This document shows positions 1 to 4,942 of a stretch of DNA of 5,116 nt, piece after piece. Under the pieces are notes generated by a model that had not been told where the DNA came from, ran no database searches, and saw only the letters and a list, made by a program, of their open reading frames with translations. The DNA is from Burkholderiales bacterium (GTDB taxonomy: Bacteria > Pseudomonadota > Gammaproteobacteria > Burkholderiales > Casimicrobiaceae): positions 1 to 5,116 of the forward strand of contig JAISPI010000160.1 of the NCBI GenBank assembly GCA_031275075.1. The letters run 5' to 3'. A program made the position numbers and the translations under genes. The first letter of the stretch is position 1. Each line of letters begins with the position of its first letter.

Positions 1-266
1 GGAACGACTTTACGGCATACCGGCCAAAGAATGGCGCGGTGTGTATAGTGGACGCGAATCGACGACAGCGAAGTAAAGACGATGGTGGCTGCCGAAGTGG
101 CAATGGCCATATGAACGACTTGTTCGCTGGAGGTTGTATGTTGCGTCAGCAACATCGTAATGAAAGGCACGGTCAATATACCGCCGCCGATACCGAGTAA
201 TCCGGCAAGAAAACCGACGACCGCCCCTAACAATAACAATCCGGCAAAGATCAGTACGGTTTCCAT
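1..266 (-). CDS. TauE/SafE-family membrane permease, N-terminal part (partial)
   Basis: The minus strand from the ATG at 266 stays open to the left edge and gives 88 residues. The start is METVLIFAGLLLLGAVVGFL, followed by a glycine-rich turn (AGLLGIGGGILTVPF, about residues 21-35). A later stretch, HMAIATSAATIVFTSLSS (about 53-70), precedes a HYTHRAILW segment. In the TauE/SafE family this layout is the first membrane helix, the conserved GLLGIGGG turn and the second and third helices, with a typical full length near 250-270 residues. About two thirds of the protein therefore lies outside the window. Family members are inner-membrane permeases proposed to export sulfite, sulfoacetate or other small sulfur-containing anions. 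The substrate here cannot be told from the sequence. No clear Shine-Dalgarno sequence precedes the ATG, but no better start is seen. It lies downstream of the 6S RNA on the same strand. Confidence 0.85.
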   Translation of the reverse strand, partial: METVLIFAGLLLLGAVVGFLAGLLGIGGGILTVPFITMLLTQHTTSSEQVVHMAIATSAATIVFTSLSSIRVHYTHRAILWPVCRKVV

Positions 267-304
267 TCTTGTGTTTTTATCGGGAAGCAGGTAATGAAAT
301 AATT

Positions 305-334
305 ATTATGCGCTTAAAAGAAAAAAGTCTACAA
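305..334 (-). promoter_or_regulatory. Possible promoter for the TauE/SafE gene
   Basis: On the minus strand, TTGTAG (334-329) is followed after 18 bases by CATAAT (310-305), about 39 bases before the ATG at 266. The -10 box is good and the -35 box matches the consensus at only three positions. It would let the permease gene be transcribed separately from the 6S RNA. This is a motif reading only. Confidence 0.3.
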
Positions 335-338
335 CACC

Positions 339-370
339 GGTTTGTTCAATGCCGCCCCAAAAAACAAACC
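339..370. repeat. Short inverted repeat downstream of the 6S RNA (possible weak terminator)
   Basis: GGTTTGTT (339-346) and AACAAACC (363-370) are perfect 8-base complements separated by 16 bases. On the minus strand this comes after the 6S RNA and before a T-rich tract (CTTTTTTCTTTT, roughly 317-328). The T tract starts some ten bases after the stem and the loop is long, so it is a poor intrinsic terminator at best. It may simply form the end of the 6S precursor transcript. Confidence 0.3.
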
Positions 371-402
371 CCTTATTCGCGAAAACAAGAGGTTTGCGGA
401 AA

Positions 403-580
403 GAGGCCCCCCGCCTGTGCCGTCCGGTCATATTCTTGAACCTGAGTTCAAGAATGGCCGCCTGACGAGACCTTTAGACGCTTTCAGGGATGAAGCGAAC
501 ACCAGTCTCCGAACTCGGCAGCCGTGCATCAATGCATTGGTTCAAAGAATGACTGACCGTCACGAACACCGCAGGGGATA
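403..580 (-). ncRNA. ssrS: 6S RNA (RNA polymerase-binding regulator)
   Basis: 6S RNA mimics an open promoter and binds the housekeeping RNA polymerase holoenzyme, damping transcription in stationary phase. There is no plausible gene here, and the stretch sits directly downstream of zapA on the same strand, the usual position of ssrS. Read on the minus strand, the 5' part (about 569-549) has GTGTTCGTGACGGTCAGTC, close to the Escherichia coli 5' arm ATGTTCGCAAGCGGGCCAGTC. The 3' part contains a perfect 10-base-pair hairpin, ATTCTTGAAC / GTTCAAGAAT with loop TCAG (455-432). This is the counterpart of the conserved CTTGAAC...GTTCAAG hairpin of gammaproteobacterial 6S. It is followed by GACCGGACGGCACAGGCGGGG, which can pair back with the 5' arm (CCCC at 577-574 with GGGG at 412-409, and GGTC with GACC). 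The length, near 178 bases, fits the family. The ends were estimated by alignment with E. coli and may be off by several bases. Confidence 0.83.
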
Positions 581-596
581 GAAGCTTATGGTTTTC

Positions 597-625
597 ACCA
601 TAGCACAAATCGCCAAGAGTTTCAC
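597..625 (-). promoter_or_regulatory. Possible promoter of the 6S RNA
   Basis: On the minus strand, GTGAAA (625-620) and TATGGT (602-597) are separated by exactly 17 bases. They would start transcription near 590, about ten bases before the estimated 5' end of the 6S RNA. The -35 box overlaps the zapA stop codon. Both boxes are only partial matches. A second candidate -10, CATAAG (590-585), has no well-spaced -35. E. coli ssrS makes longer precursors that are trimmed, so an upstream start is acceptable. Confidence 0.35.
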
Positions 626-972
626 ACTGTTTTTTCAGGTTCGGCCAGCATTCGGTCAATCGACAAATGCAATTCACGCAACCGATGTCTCGCCTGCTCG
701 ATGTCGTCTGGAACCGAAACCGCTTCTTTCTTGGCGCTGTCACGTTCGACGCGTGTCTGTAGCAACTCGTTGACAAGATTGAGCGCTGCAATAACGGCAA
801 TGCGCTCGATGCTGATGGACTTGTTGCTGCTTTGAATGGTCTCCATTCGCTCGTTCAACATCGAAACAGCGTCGAGCAACGCCGCCCGTTCCCGCTCTTT
901 ACAAGCGACTTTGTAAGAACGACCAAGGATGGAAACATCAAGCGCCAGCGTCCGTTCCGAAGAAGCCGTCAT
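622..972 (-). CDS. zapA: Cell division protein ZapA
   Basis: 116 residues, close to the 100-110 usual for ZapA. ZapA is a cytosolic protein that binds FtsZ and bundles or cross-links protofilaments in the Z-ring. The N-terminal globular FtsZ-binding domain is recognisable at about residues 8-45: LDVSILGRSYKVACKERERA, then a stretch ending LLDAVSMLNERM. It is followed by a long helix containing IERIAVIAALNLVNELLQ (about 54-71) and a charged C-terminal coiled coil rich in E, R and K. The ATG at 972 has a perfect GGAGG (984-980) seven bases upstream. It overlaps the stop of the preceding gene in an ATGA, so translation is probably coupled. Position just upstream of the 6S RNA supports the assignment independently. 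Confidence 0.93.
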   Translation of the reverse strand: MTASSERTLALDVSILGRSYKVACKERERAALLDAVSMLNERMETIQSSNKSISIERIAVIAALNLVNELLQTRVERDSAKKEAVSVPDDIEQARHRLRELHLSIDRMLAEPEKTV

Positions 973-1169
973 GACGATGCCTCCGGTAAACGCGACAACA
1001 ACGCTTCCAGACGTGCGCTTGCGGCTTGGGTGCGTTGCGTCAATGCTTGGTTTTCCTCACGCGCACGGGCAAGATCACGCCGCAAGGCTTCGTTAGCCAT
1101 GCGCAATGCCCGCGTGTGCTCAAAGAGCGTGCGCAGTTTTTTTTCGAGAAGGCGAAGTTCGGTGTCCAT
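969..1169 (-). CDS. Small coiled-coil protein upstream of zapA (TIGR02449-type, ZapB-like)
   Basis: 66 residues beginning MDTELRLLEKKLRTLFEHTR and predicted as almost entirely helical. Leucines, alanines and charged residues follow a heptad-like pattern from residue 5 to about 60 (LRLLEKKLRTL, then ANEALRRDLARAREENQAL). I recall a family of this size, TIGR02449, found directly upstream of zapA in gammaproteobacteria and resembling the coiled coil ZapB. The family name is from memory and the function is inferred. Likely role: an accessory cytosolic protein of the divisome acting with ZapA. Its stop overlaps the zapA start by four bases. The ATG at 1169 has no visible Shine-Dalgarno sequence, which is odd next to the perfect one of zapA. 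An A8 run on the coding strand (1144-1137) lies near the start of the gene. Confidence 0.82.
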   Translation of the reverse strand: MDTELRLLEKKLRTLFEHTRALRMANEALRRDLARAREENQALTQRTQAASARLEALLSRLPEASS

Positions 1170-1236
1170 GGATCGGGGGTGGCAAACGCATCAGGGTTAG
1201 CAAAAACGCTGAAAAAACAATAACCGGAATAAAGAT

Positions 1237-1265
1237 ACTATAGGCGTCCCTATCGGGGGAGTCAA
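1237..1265 (-). promoter_or_regulatory. Strong sigma-70-type promoter of the coiled-coil/zapA operon
   Basis: On the minus strand, TTGACT (1265-1260) is followed after exactly 17 bases by TATAGT (1242-1237). Each hexamer is one base from the consensus. Predicted transcription start is near 1230, leaving about 60 bases of leader before the ATG at 1169. The -35 box covers the end of greB, including its stop codon (1264-1262), so the promoter is nested in the upstream gene. Confidence 0.72.
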
Positions 1266-1831
1266 TGATCAGCCACTTTAACGTAGCGAACATCGACGAT
1301 ATCGATTTCTTCAATACCAACCGGTGTGCGCAAAGCCACGGTATCACCAACGCGGGAGCGCAGCAGCGCCGTCGCCATCGGCGACACCCAACTGATGTGG
1401 CCGCGCGCCGGATCGAATTCATCAATGCCGACGATGGTTACAGTGCGTTCTTCGCCGCCGCTGTTAACGATATCGACCGTGGCGCCGAAATAGATGCGAT
1501 CATTGTCGTCGCGCCTTTCGGCGGGATCAACCACAACCGCTTTATCGAGGCGTTTGACCAGAAAACGGATGCGGCGGTCGATTTCGCGCAACCGCTTCTT
1601 GCCGTAAATATAGTCGCCGTTCTCGGAACGGTCGCCGTTGCCCGCTGCCCAGGCGACGGTCGTCACCAACGCCGGACGTTCGTCGCCGGTCAACTGGTCG
1701 AGTTCCGCCTTCAGTCGGGCAAAACCAGCAGGGGTCATGTAATTGGGCGCGTTAACGGGCAATGCTGACGCCGACGAAAGCTCGTCATCGTCATCAAACA
1801 CCGTATCTTCCCGGGTGAAAGCCTTGTTCAT
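1262..1831 (-). CDS. greB: Transcription elongation factor GreB
   Basis: 189 residues from the ATG at 1831. GreB enters the secondary channel of backtracked RNA polymerase and stimulates cleavage of the extruded RNA 3' end. The N-terminal coiled-coil hairpin spans about residues 33-100. Its tip motif NGDRSENGDY (65-74) carries the acidic pair D67 and E70, which match the Mg2+-coordinating tip residues of E. coli GreB. KKRLREIDRRIRFLVKRLD (78-96) is characteristic of GreB rather than GreA. The C-terminal FKBP-like domain follows (about 105-186, with YFGATVDIV, SPMATALL and VGDTVALRTPVG). The first in-frame start lies 39 bases further upstream (MERLIMIHLRMIT), but MNKAFTRE with GAGG nine bases before it is the better start. 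Compared with the 158-residue E. coli protein, it has an extra N-terminal segment with an acidic DDDDE cluster and about 30 residues before the core. Confidence 0.93.
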   Translation of the reverse strand: MNKAFTREDTVFDDDDELSSASALPVNAPNYMTPAGFARLKAELDQLTGDERPALVTTVAWAAGNGDRSENGDYIYGKKRLREIDRRIRFLVKRLDKAVVVDPAERRDDNDRIYFGATVDIVNSGGEERTVTIVGIDEFDPARGHISWVSPMATALLRSRVGDTVALRTPVGIEEIDIVDVRYVKVADH

Positions 1832-1839
1832 CGTGATCA

Positions 1840-1845
1840 TCCTCA
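1840..1845 (-). promoter_or_regulatory. Ribosome binding site that decides the greB start
   Basis: On the minus strand TGAGGA (1845-1840) sits about nine bases before the ATG at 1831. None of the in-frame starts further upstream has such a site, and one of them would lie at or before the predicted -10 box. Confidence 0.6.
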
Positions 1846-1850
1846 GATGA

Positions 1851-1887
1851 ATCATTATAAGCCGTTCCACAGGTGCCCTATAATCAT
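1851..1887. promoter_or_regulatory. Divergent promoter dyad between greB and btuC
   Basis: An imperfect inverted repeat has arms ATCATTATAAG (1851-1861) and CCTATAATCAT (1877-1887). The arms match at 9 of 11 positions and are separated by 15 bases. Each arm contains a perfect TATAAT: one on the minus strand (1859-1854), reading toward greB, and one on the plus strand (1879-1884), reading toward btuC. Predicted starts are near 1847 (greB, just before its ribosome binding site) and 1891 (btuC). Neither has a recognisable -35 box. Each -10 lies where the other's -35 should be, so the two promoters probably exclude one another or need an activator. Confidence 0.5.
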
Positions 1888-1914
1888 CGCGAAGCTATCC
1901 CCATTCTCAATACC

Positions 1915-2949
1915 GTGCTGCCTTCCGCTGCCTCCTCTCCGTTTCATCAACACCAAAAACGCGCTTGGGTGATTTTGTTCGCCATGGCGATTCTGGCATT
2001 GGCAGTGCTGCTGTTGGCGCTGCTGACCGGCAGCGTCAAAGTCACGTTTTCCGAGTTATGGACAGGCTGGCATAGCGATGGTGACACGGCGGCGGGCGTG
2101 GCTATTGTCCGTGACCTGCGGCTGCCGCGCGCGCTGGCAGCGTTCGCCTGCGGCGGCCTGCTGGCGCTGGCCGGTGCAATGATGCAGTTACTGTTGCGGA
2201 ACCCGCTGGCTGACCCGTACGTGCTGGGTGTGTCTGGCGGCGCTGCCGTGGGGGCGTTGTTGTCGTGGCTGATCGTAATGCCGTTGTTACAAACGCCGCT
2301 GGCGGTATTGGGGGCATTGCTTTCGGCGCTGCTGGTGTGGTTCGGGGCGCGGCACCGTGGCAAACACTGCGGCGGTGAAGTTTCGTGGGAAATAGGAACC
2401 GTGCCGCGTTTGTTGTTGACCGGCGTTGTCGTAGCCGCCGGCTGGGGAGCGTTAATCGTGCTGCTGTTGAGCCTCGCCCCCGATGCGCAGTTGCGCAGCG
2501 CGTTGGCTTGGTTGATGGGCGATTTGTCCGGCGCGGCGATGCCGTGGACAGCGTTAGCTGTGTTGATAATCACATTGGCGCTGATCTGGCCACAGGCGCG
2601 AAATTTAAATCAATTGGCATTCGGCAGTGTTCACGCCGAGGCGTTGGGCGTACCACTCAAAAAGACACAGGCATGGCTTTACGGACTGGCCGCGTTGGCA
2701 ACGGCAGCGGCTGTGGTCACGGCAGGCTGTCTTCCGTTCGTTGGCTTGATCGTGCCGCATGCGTTGCGGCTCATACTGGGCAACGACCAGCGCGTGCTGT
2801 TACCCGCTTGCGTTCTGGGCGGCGGTGCGTTTTTGATGCTGGCCGATACCGCAGCGCGCACGCTGACAGCGCCGCAAGCATTGCCGACAGGCGTACTGAC
2901 CGCATTAATCGGTGTTCCGGTGTTTCTCTTTTTGCTGAGGCGGGCATGA
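1915..2949 (+). CDS. btuC: Vitamin B12 ABC transporter permease BtuC (FecCD family)
   Basis: 344 residues from the GTG at 1915 (E. coli BtuC has 326). It is a polytopic inner-membrane permease whose dimer forms the cobalamin channel, energised by BtuD and fed by BtuF. About ten hydrophobic segments are visible. FecCD hallmarks include RDLRLPRALAAFACGG and MQLLLRNPLADPYVLGVSGG (around residues 70-110), AFGSVHAEALGVPL (about 236-249), GCLPFVGLIVPHALRLILGN (about 270-290, which includes the region coupling to the ATPase) and a C-terminal LPTGVLTALIGVPVFLFLLR. The start is uncertain. The frame is open from a GTG at 1873, but that start would place the TATAAT inside the gene. The ATG at 1984 would cut the first membrane helix. 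No start has a clear ribosome binding site. The stop overlaps the btuD start in ATGA. Assignment to cobalamin rather than iron-siderophore or heme uptake rests on the neighbouring btuF. Confidence 0.88.
   Translation: MLPSAASSPFHQHQKRAWVILFAMAILALAVLLLALLTGSVKVTFSELWTGWHSDGDTAAGVAIVRDLRLPRALAAFACGGLLALAGAMMQLLLRNPLADPYVLGVSGGAAVGALLSWLIVMPLLQTPLAVLGALLSALLVWFGARHRGKHCGGEVSWEIGTVPRLLLTGVVVAAGWGALIVLLLSLAPDAQLRSALAWLMGDLSGAAMPWTALAVLIITLALIWPQARNLNQLAFGSVHAEALGVPLKKTQAWLYGLAALATAAAVVTAGCLPFVGLIVPHALRLILGNDQRVLLPACVLGGGAFLMLADTAARTLTAPQALPTGVLTALIGVPVFLFLLRRA
2936..2940 (+). promoter_or_regulatory. Ribosome binding site that decides the btuD start
   Basis: TGAGG ends five bases before the ATG at 2946, inside the last codons of btuC. 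Starts further upstream in the same frame would run against the btuC reading frame and encode arginine-rich nonsense, so this site fixes the btuD start. Confidence 0.7.
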
Positions 2950-3767
2950 ACACTGCCGCGCCTGCGCCATCGCCTGTGTTACAAGTACGCGAACTGACCG
3001 TCAAATGCGGCGCCCGTGTGCTGTGCGAAGCGTTGTCGTTCAAAGCACAACCCGGCGATTGCTGGGTCATCGTCGGCCCGAACGGCGCCGGGAAAAGCAC
3101 CTTGTTGCTGACGTTGGCAGGCTTGTTGCCGTTCGAAAATGGCAAGTCCGGGCACAGCAGTATCGAGTGGCATGGCGCGCCGCTGTCGTCGTTGAACACA
3201 CATCAACGCGCTTGTTACCGCGCCTTTCTCGCCCCCCAACAAAGCGACGTATTCAGCACCACCGTGTTCGACGCCGTGCTGGCCGGACGGCATCCGCATC
3301 TGGCTGCTTGGCAATGGGAAGGCGCTGCCGATGTGGCCTCTGCGGAGGCAGCCTTGGCAAATTTAAAACTGGAGTCTTTGGCGGCACGCGATGTCCGCAC
3401 ACTATCGACAGGAGAACGTCAGCGCGTCGCGCTGGCCGCCCTGCTGGCGCAAGAACCGTCGCTGTATCTGCTCGATGAACCGGCAAGTCATCTCGATCCG
3501 GCGCAACAAACTGAAGCGCTCGATACGGTGCTCGCCCATGCGCGAAAACACAACGCCGCGGTGGTGATGGTGTTGCACGAATTGCATCTCGCCACACGCT
3601 ACGCCGATCATGTGATTCTGCTCGGCGATGAATGCGCGCAAGGGAAAGTGCAAACCGGCAGCGCAGCGGAAATGTTGACAGCGGAACGCTTATCAGCGTT
3701 GTTCAGTGCGCCGATGGTGGCACTTGAAGGCGGTGGAATCAAAAGTTTCGTGCCGGAGCGAAGTTAA
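2946..3767 (+). CDS. btuD: Vitamin B12 ABC transporter ATP-binding protein BtuD
   Basis: 273 residues starting MNTAAPAPSPVLQVREL. It is the cytoplasmic ATPase of the cobalamin importer and would act as a dimer under BtuC. All nucleotide-binding motifs are present: Walker A GPNGAGKST (44-52), Q-loop APQQ (96-99), ABC signature LSTGERQR (153-160), Walker B LYLLDEP (173-179), D-loop SHLD (181-184) and the switch histidine H211 in VLHEL. The signature has T where LSGGE is commoner. The other motifs are intact, so the protein should be active. The ATG overlaps the btuC stop by four bases, consistent with coupled, stoichiometric translation. FepC- or HmuV-type ATPases have the same motifs; the operon and btuF favour BtuD. 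A nonamer hairpin that could terminate transcription begins 36 bases after the stop. Confidence 0.9.
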   Translation: MNTAAPAPSPVLQVRELTVKCGARVLCEALSFKAQPGDCWVIVGPNGAGKSTLLLTLAGLLPFENGKSGHSSIEWHGAPLSSLNTHQRACYRAFLAPQQSDVFSTTVFDAVLAGRHPHLAAWQWEGAADVASAEAALANLKLESLAARDVRTLSTGERQRVALAALLAQEPSLYLLDEPASHLDPAQQTEALDTVLAHARKHNAAVVMVLHELHLATRYADHVILLGDECAQGKVQTGSAAEMLTAERLSALFSAPMVALEGGGIKSFVPERS

Positions 3768-3803
3768 TAACAAACAGTCGAAATGAAGGCTCCAAAAACA
3801 TTT

Positions 3804-3859
3804 AACCGCAGAGAACGCAAAAAAATTTCTTCTCCGTGTTCTTTGCGTTCTCTGCGGTT
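3804..3859. repeat. Nonamer-built palindrome 1 (likely bidirectional terminator between btuD and btuF)
   Basis: Perfect 18-base inverted repeat: AACCGCAGAGAACGCAAA (3804-3821) pairs with TTTGCGTTCTCTGCGGTT (3842-3859) around a 20-base loop. The right half reads as successive 9-base units TTCTCCGTG, TTCTTTGCG, TTCTCTGCG and then GTT (3830-3859). It lies in the 105-base gap between the convergent btuD and btuF stops. T-rich sequence follows on the plus strand (GTTATTTTTGATTT) and, less tightly, on the minus strand (AAATGTTTTT), so it can serve as a terminator for both genes. It shares its ends with the element at 4839-4913, which suggests a dispersed repeat family rather than a one-off terminator. 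Confidence 0.8.
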
Positions 3860-3872
3860 GTTATTTTTGATT

Positions 3873-4808
3873 TCATCGTGACCTTGTGCGGTCTTGGCGC
3901 AACGCTTCACACAGCGTCGCCATTCCTTCAATAAAACGCGGCCCAGGCCGATGCAACAAGTCAGGATCGACACGGATGAAAACCTGATGACGCACGGCAG
4001 GAATCTGCGGCCAGCGTTGCCAACTGTTTTTCCATCGCGTGAAATCTTGTTCCGATGCGCCCATGATGATAACTTGCGGTCGCGCAGCTATCACTGCTTC
4101 GCGCAAGACGACCGGCGCCGGAGCGATGAGTGTTGAAAAGATACTGCGACCACCGCAGTGGGTGATCGCCCGGTTAATCAGACTGTCGCCGCCAATGGTA
4201 TAAAGCGGCGATTCCCAGAGTTGATAAAACACGGAAACGGGCGCTCCGGCATCACTGCGAACAGCCGCGATACCTTTCAGTTGCGCACGGTAACGCTGTG
4301 CGTAAACGCGCGCGGCAACTTCGTGACCGCTGAGAACGCCGAGCGCTTCGATGTCGTCGGCAATGGCTTCCGGCGTCGGCGCATCGGCGATATACAAAGC
4401 GATGTTTCGGGCGCGTAATGATTGTTGTTGCTTAACGGAAAGGTAAGACGGCAGAACAATCAACGATGGTTTAAGCGCGATGATGCGTTCGAGATCAAGC
4501 GCATTTGCGTTGCCGATGATGGGCAATGTTTTGACAGCAGGCGGTGTATCGGAATGTTCGGATACCGCCACCAGATTCGCGCCGGCGCCGGCAGCAAAAA
4601 CGAGTTCGGCGGCATGCGGCGACAAGGTGATGATGCGTTGTGCCGGCGCTTCCAGCATAACTGTGTTACCGCGACTGTCGGTGACGGTCAGTGCAGCATG
4701 AACCGTGGCGCTCAAAACGATGGCTAATAAGACGAAGAGCCAACGGAAAAACGCAAAATGTTTTCTGCGCCCACTGTGCTTGCAAAAATAATGGGGTTCA
4801 ATTTGCAT
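3873..4808 (-). CDS. btuF: Periplasmic vitamin B12-binding protein BtuF
   Basis: 311 residues from the ATG at 4808. It captures cobalamin in the periplasm and delivers it to BtuCD. The N-terminus has a basic region (KHSGRRKHFAFFR, 10-22), a hydrophobic core (WLFVLLAIVLSATV) and a likely cleavage after VHA or VHAA (about 38-39), so it is exported. The mature part is a helical-backbone binding protein of the BtuF/TroA type. It contains RIITLSPHAAELVFAAGAG, EHSDTPPAVKTLPIIG and ALDLERIIALKPSLIVLP, close to the E. coli BtuF SDYPPQA and MNLERIVALKPDLVIAW motifs. Later it has YTIGGDSLINRAITHCGG and a tryptophan-rich WKNSWQRWPQIPAV, ending in PRFIEGMATLCEAL. A TTG nine bases upstream (4817) is possible, but the ATG has AGGG nine bases before it. 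The gene is convergent with btuCD and lies downstream of the receptor on the same strand. Confidence 0.9.
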   Translation of the reverse strand: MQIEPHYFCKHSGRRKHFAFFRWLFVLLAIVLSATVHAALTVTDSRGNTVMLEAPAQRIITLSPHAAELVFAAGAGANLVAVSEHSDTPPAVKTLPIIGNANALDLERIIALKPSLIVLPSYLSVKQQQSLRARNIALYIADAPTPEAIADDIEALGVLSGHEVAARVYAQRYRAQLKGIAAVRSDAGAPVSVFYQLWESPLYTIGGDSLINRAITHCGGRSIFSTLIAPAPVVLREAVIAARPQVIIMGASEQDFTRWKNSWQRWPQIPAVRHQVFIRVDPDLLHRPGPRFIEGMATLCEALRQDRTRSR

Positions 4809-4838
4809 CGGCGACAACCCTAAGAAAAAACCGTTTTA

Positions 4839-4913
4839 ACCGCAAAAAACGCAAAGAGCGCAAAAAATCTTTGAGTTCTTTGCGCTCTTTGCGTTCTTTG
4901 CGCTCTTTGCGGT
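4839..4913. repeat. Nonamer-built palindrome 2 with tandem 9-base repeats, between btuB and btuF
   Basis: Five tandem 9-base units occupy 4867-4911: ATCTTTGAG, TTCTTTGCG, CTCTTTGCG, TTCTTTGCG, CTCTTTGCG, then GT. The left side carries the complement, so 17 bases at 4848-4864 pair perfectly with 4879-4895, and ACCGCAAA (4839-4846) pairs with TTTGCGGT (4906-4913). The tandem units allow several alternative foldings. The flanks resemble palindrome 1: TTTTAACCGCA on the left and GCGGT with TTTTTGATTT on the right. On the minus strand the stem is followed by AAAACGGTTTTTTC (4837-4824), a possible terminator or attenuator just before btuF. It occupies most of the 134-base gap between the receptor stop and the btuF start. 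Confidence 0.8.
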
Positions 4914-4942
4914 AACTGTTTTTGATTTTCCCATTCCGGAAA

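Noticed and set aside
342..581. 79-residue plus-strand open frame across the 6S RNA region
   Set aside because: No recognisable protein features. The stretch is better explained by the minus-strand 6S RNA structure.
474..800. 108-residue minus-strand frame overlapping zapA and the 6S RNA
   Set aside because: It overlaps zapA out of frame, has no family resemblance and lacks a ribosome binding site.
1265..1768. 167-residue plus-strand frame opposite greB
   Set aside because: Antisense shadow of greB, whose conserved motifs are unmistakable.
1871..1984. Cobalamin riboswitch upstream of btuC
   Set aside because: There is too little room between the divergent promoters and the btuC start, and I see no B12-box-like sequence.
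1947..2573. 208-residue open frame opposite btuC
   Set aside because: It is the antisense shadow of a GC-rich membrane protein gene. It is rich in N, A, S, T and P without domain or ribosome binding site.
2385..2945. A long in-frame upstream extension of btuD inside btuC
   Set aside because: The extension is arginine-rich and unlike any ABC ATPase N-terminus. It overlaps the convincing btuC frame, and the ATG at 2946 has a good ribosome binding site and starts a normal-length protein.
4839..4913. Tandem units as a CRISPR array
   Set aside because: The units are 9 bases long and contiguous, with no spacers and no cas genes nearby.
4691..4915. Plus-strand frame ending in repeated SLR residues
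   Set aside because: The repeat arises because the nonamer array is read in frame (9 bases give three codons). The rest is antisense to the btuF signal peptide region.
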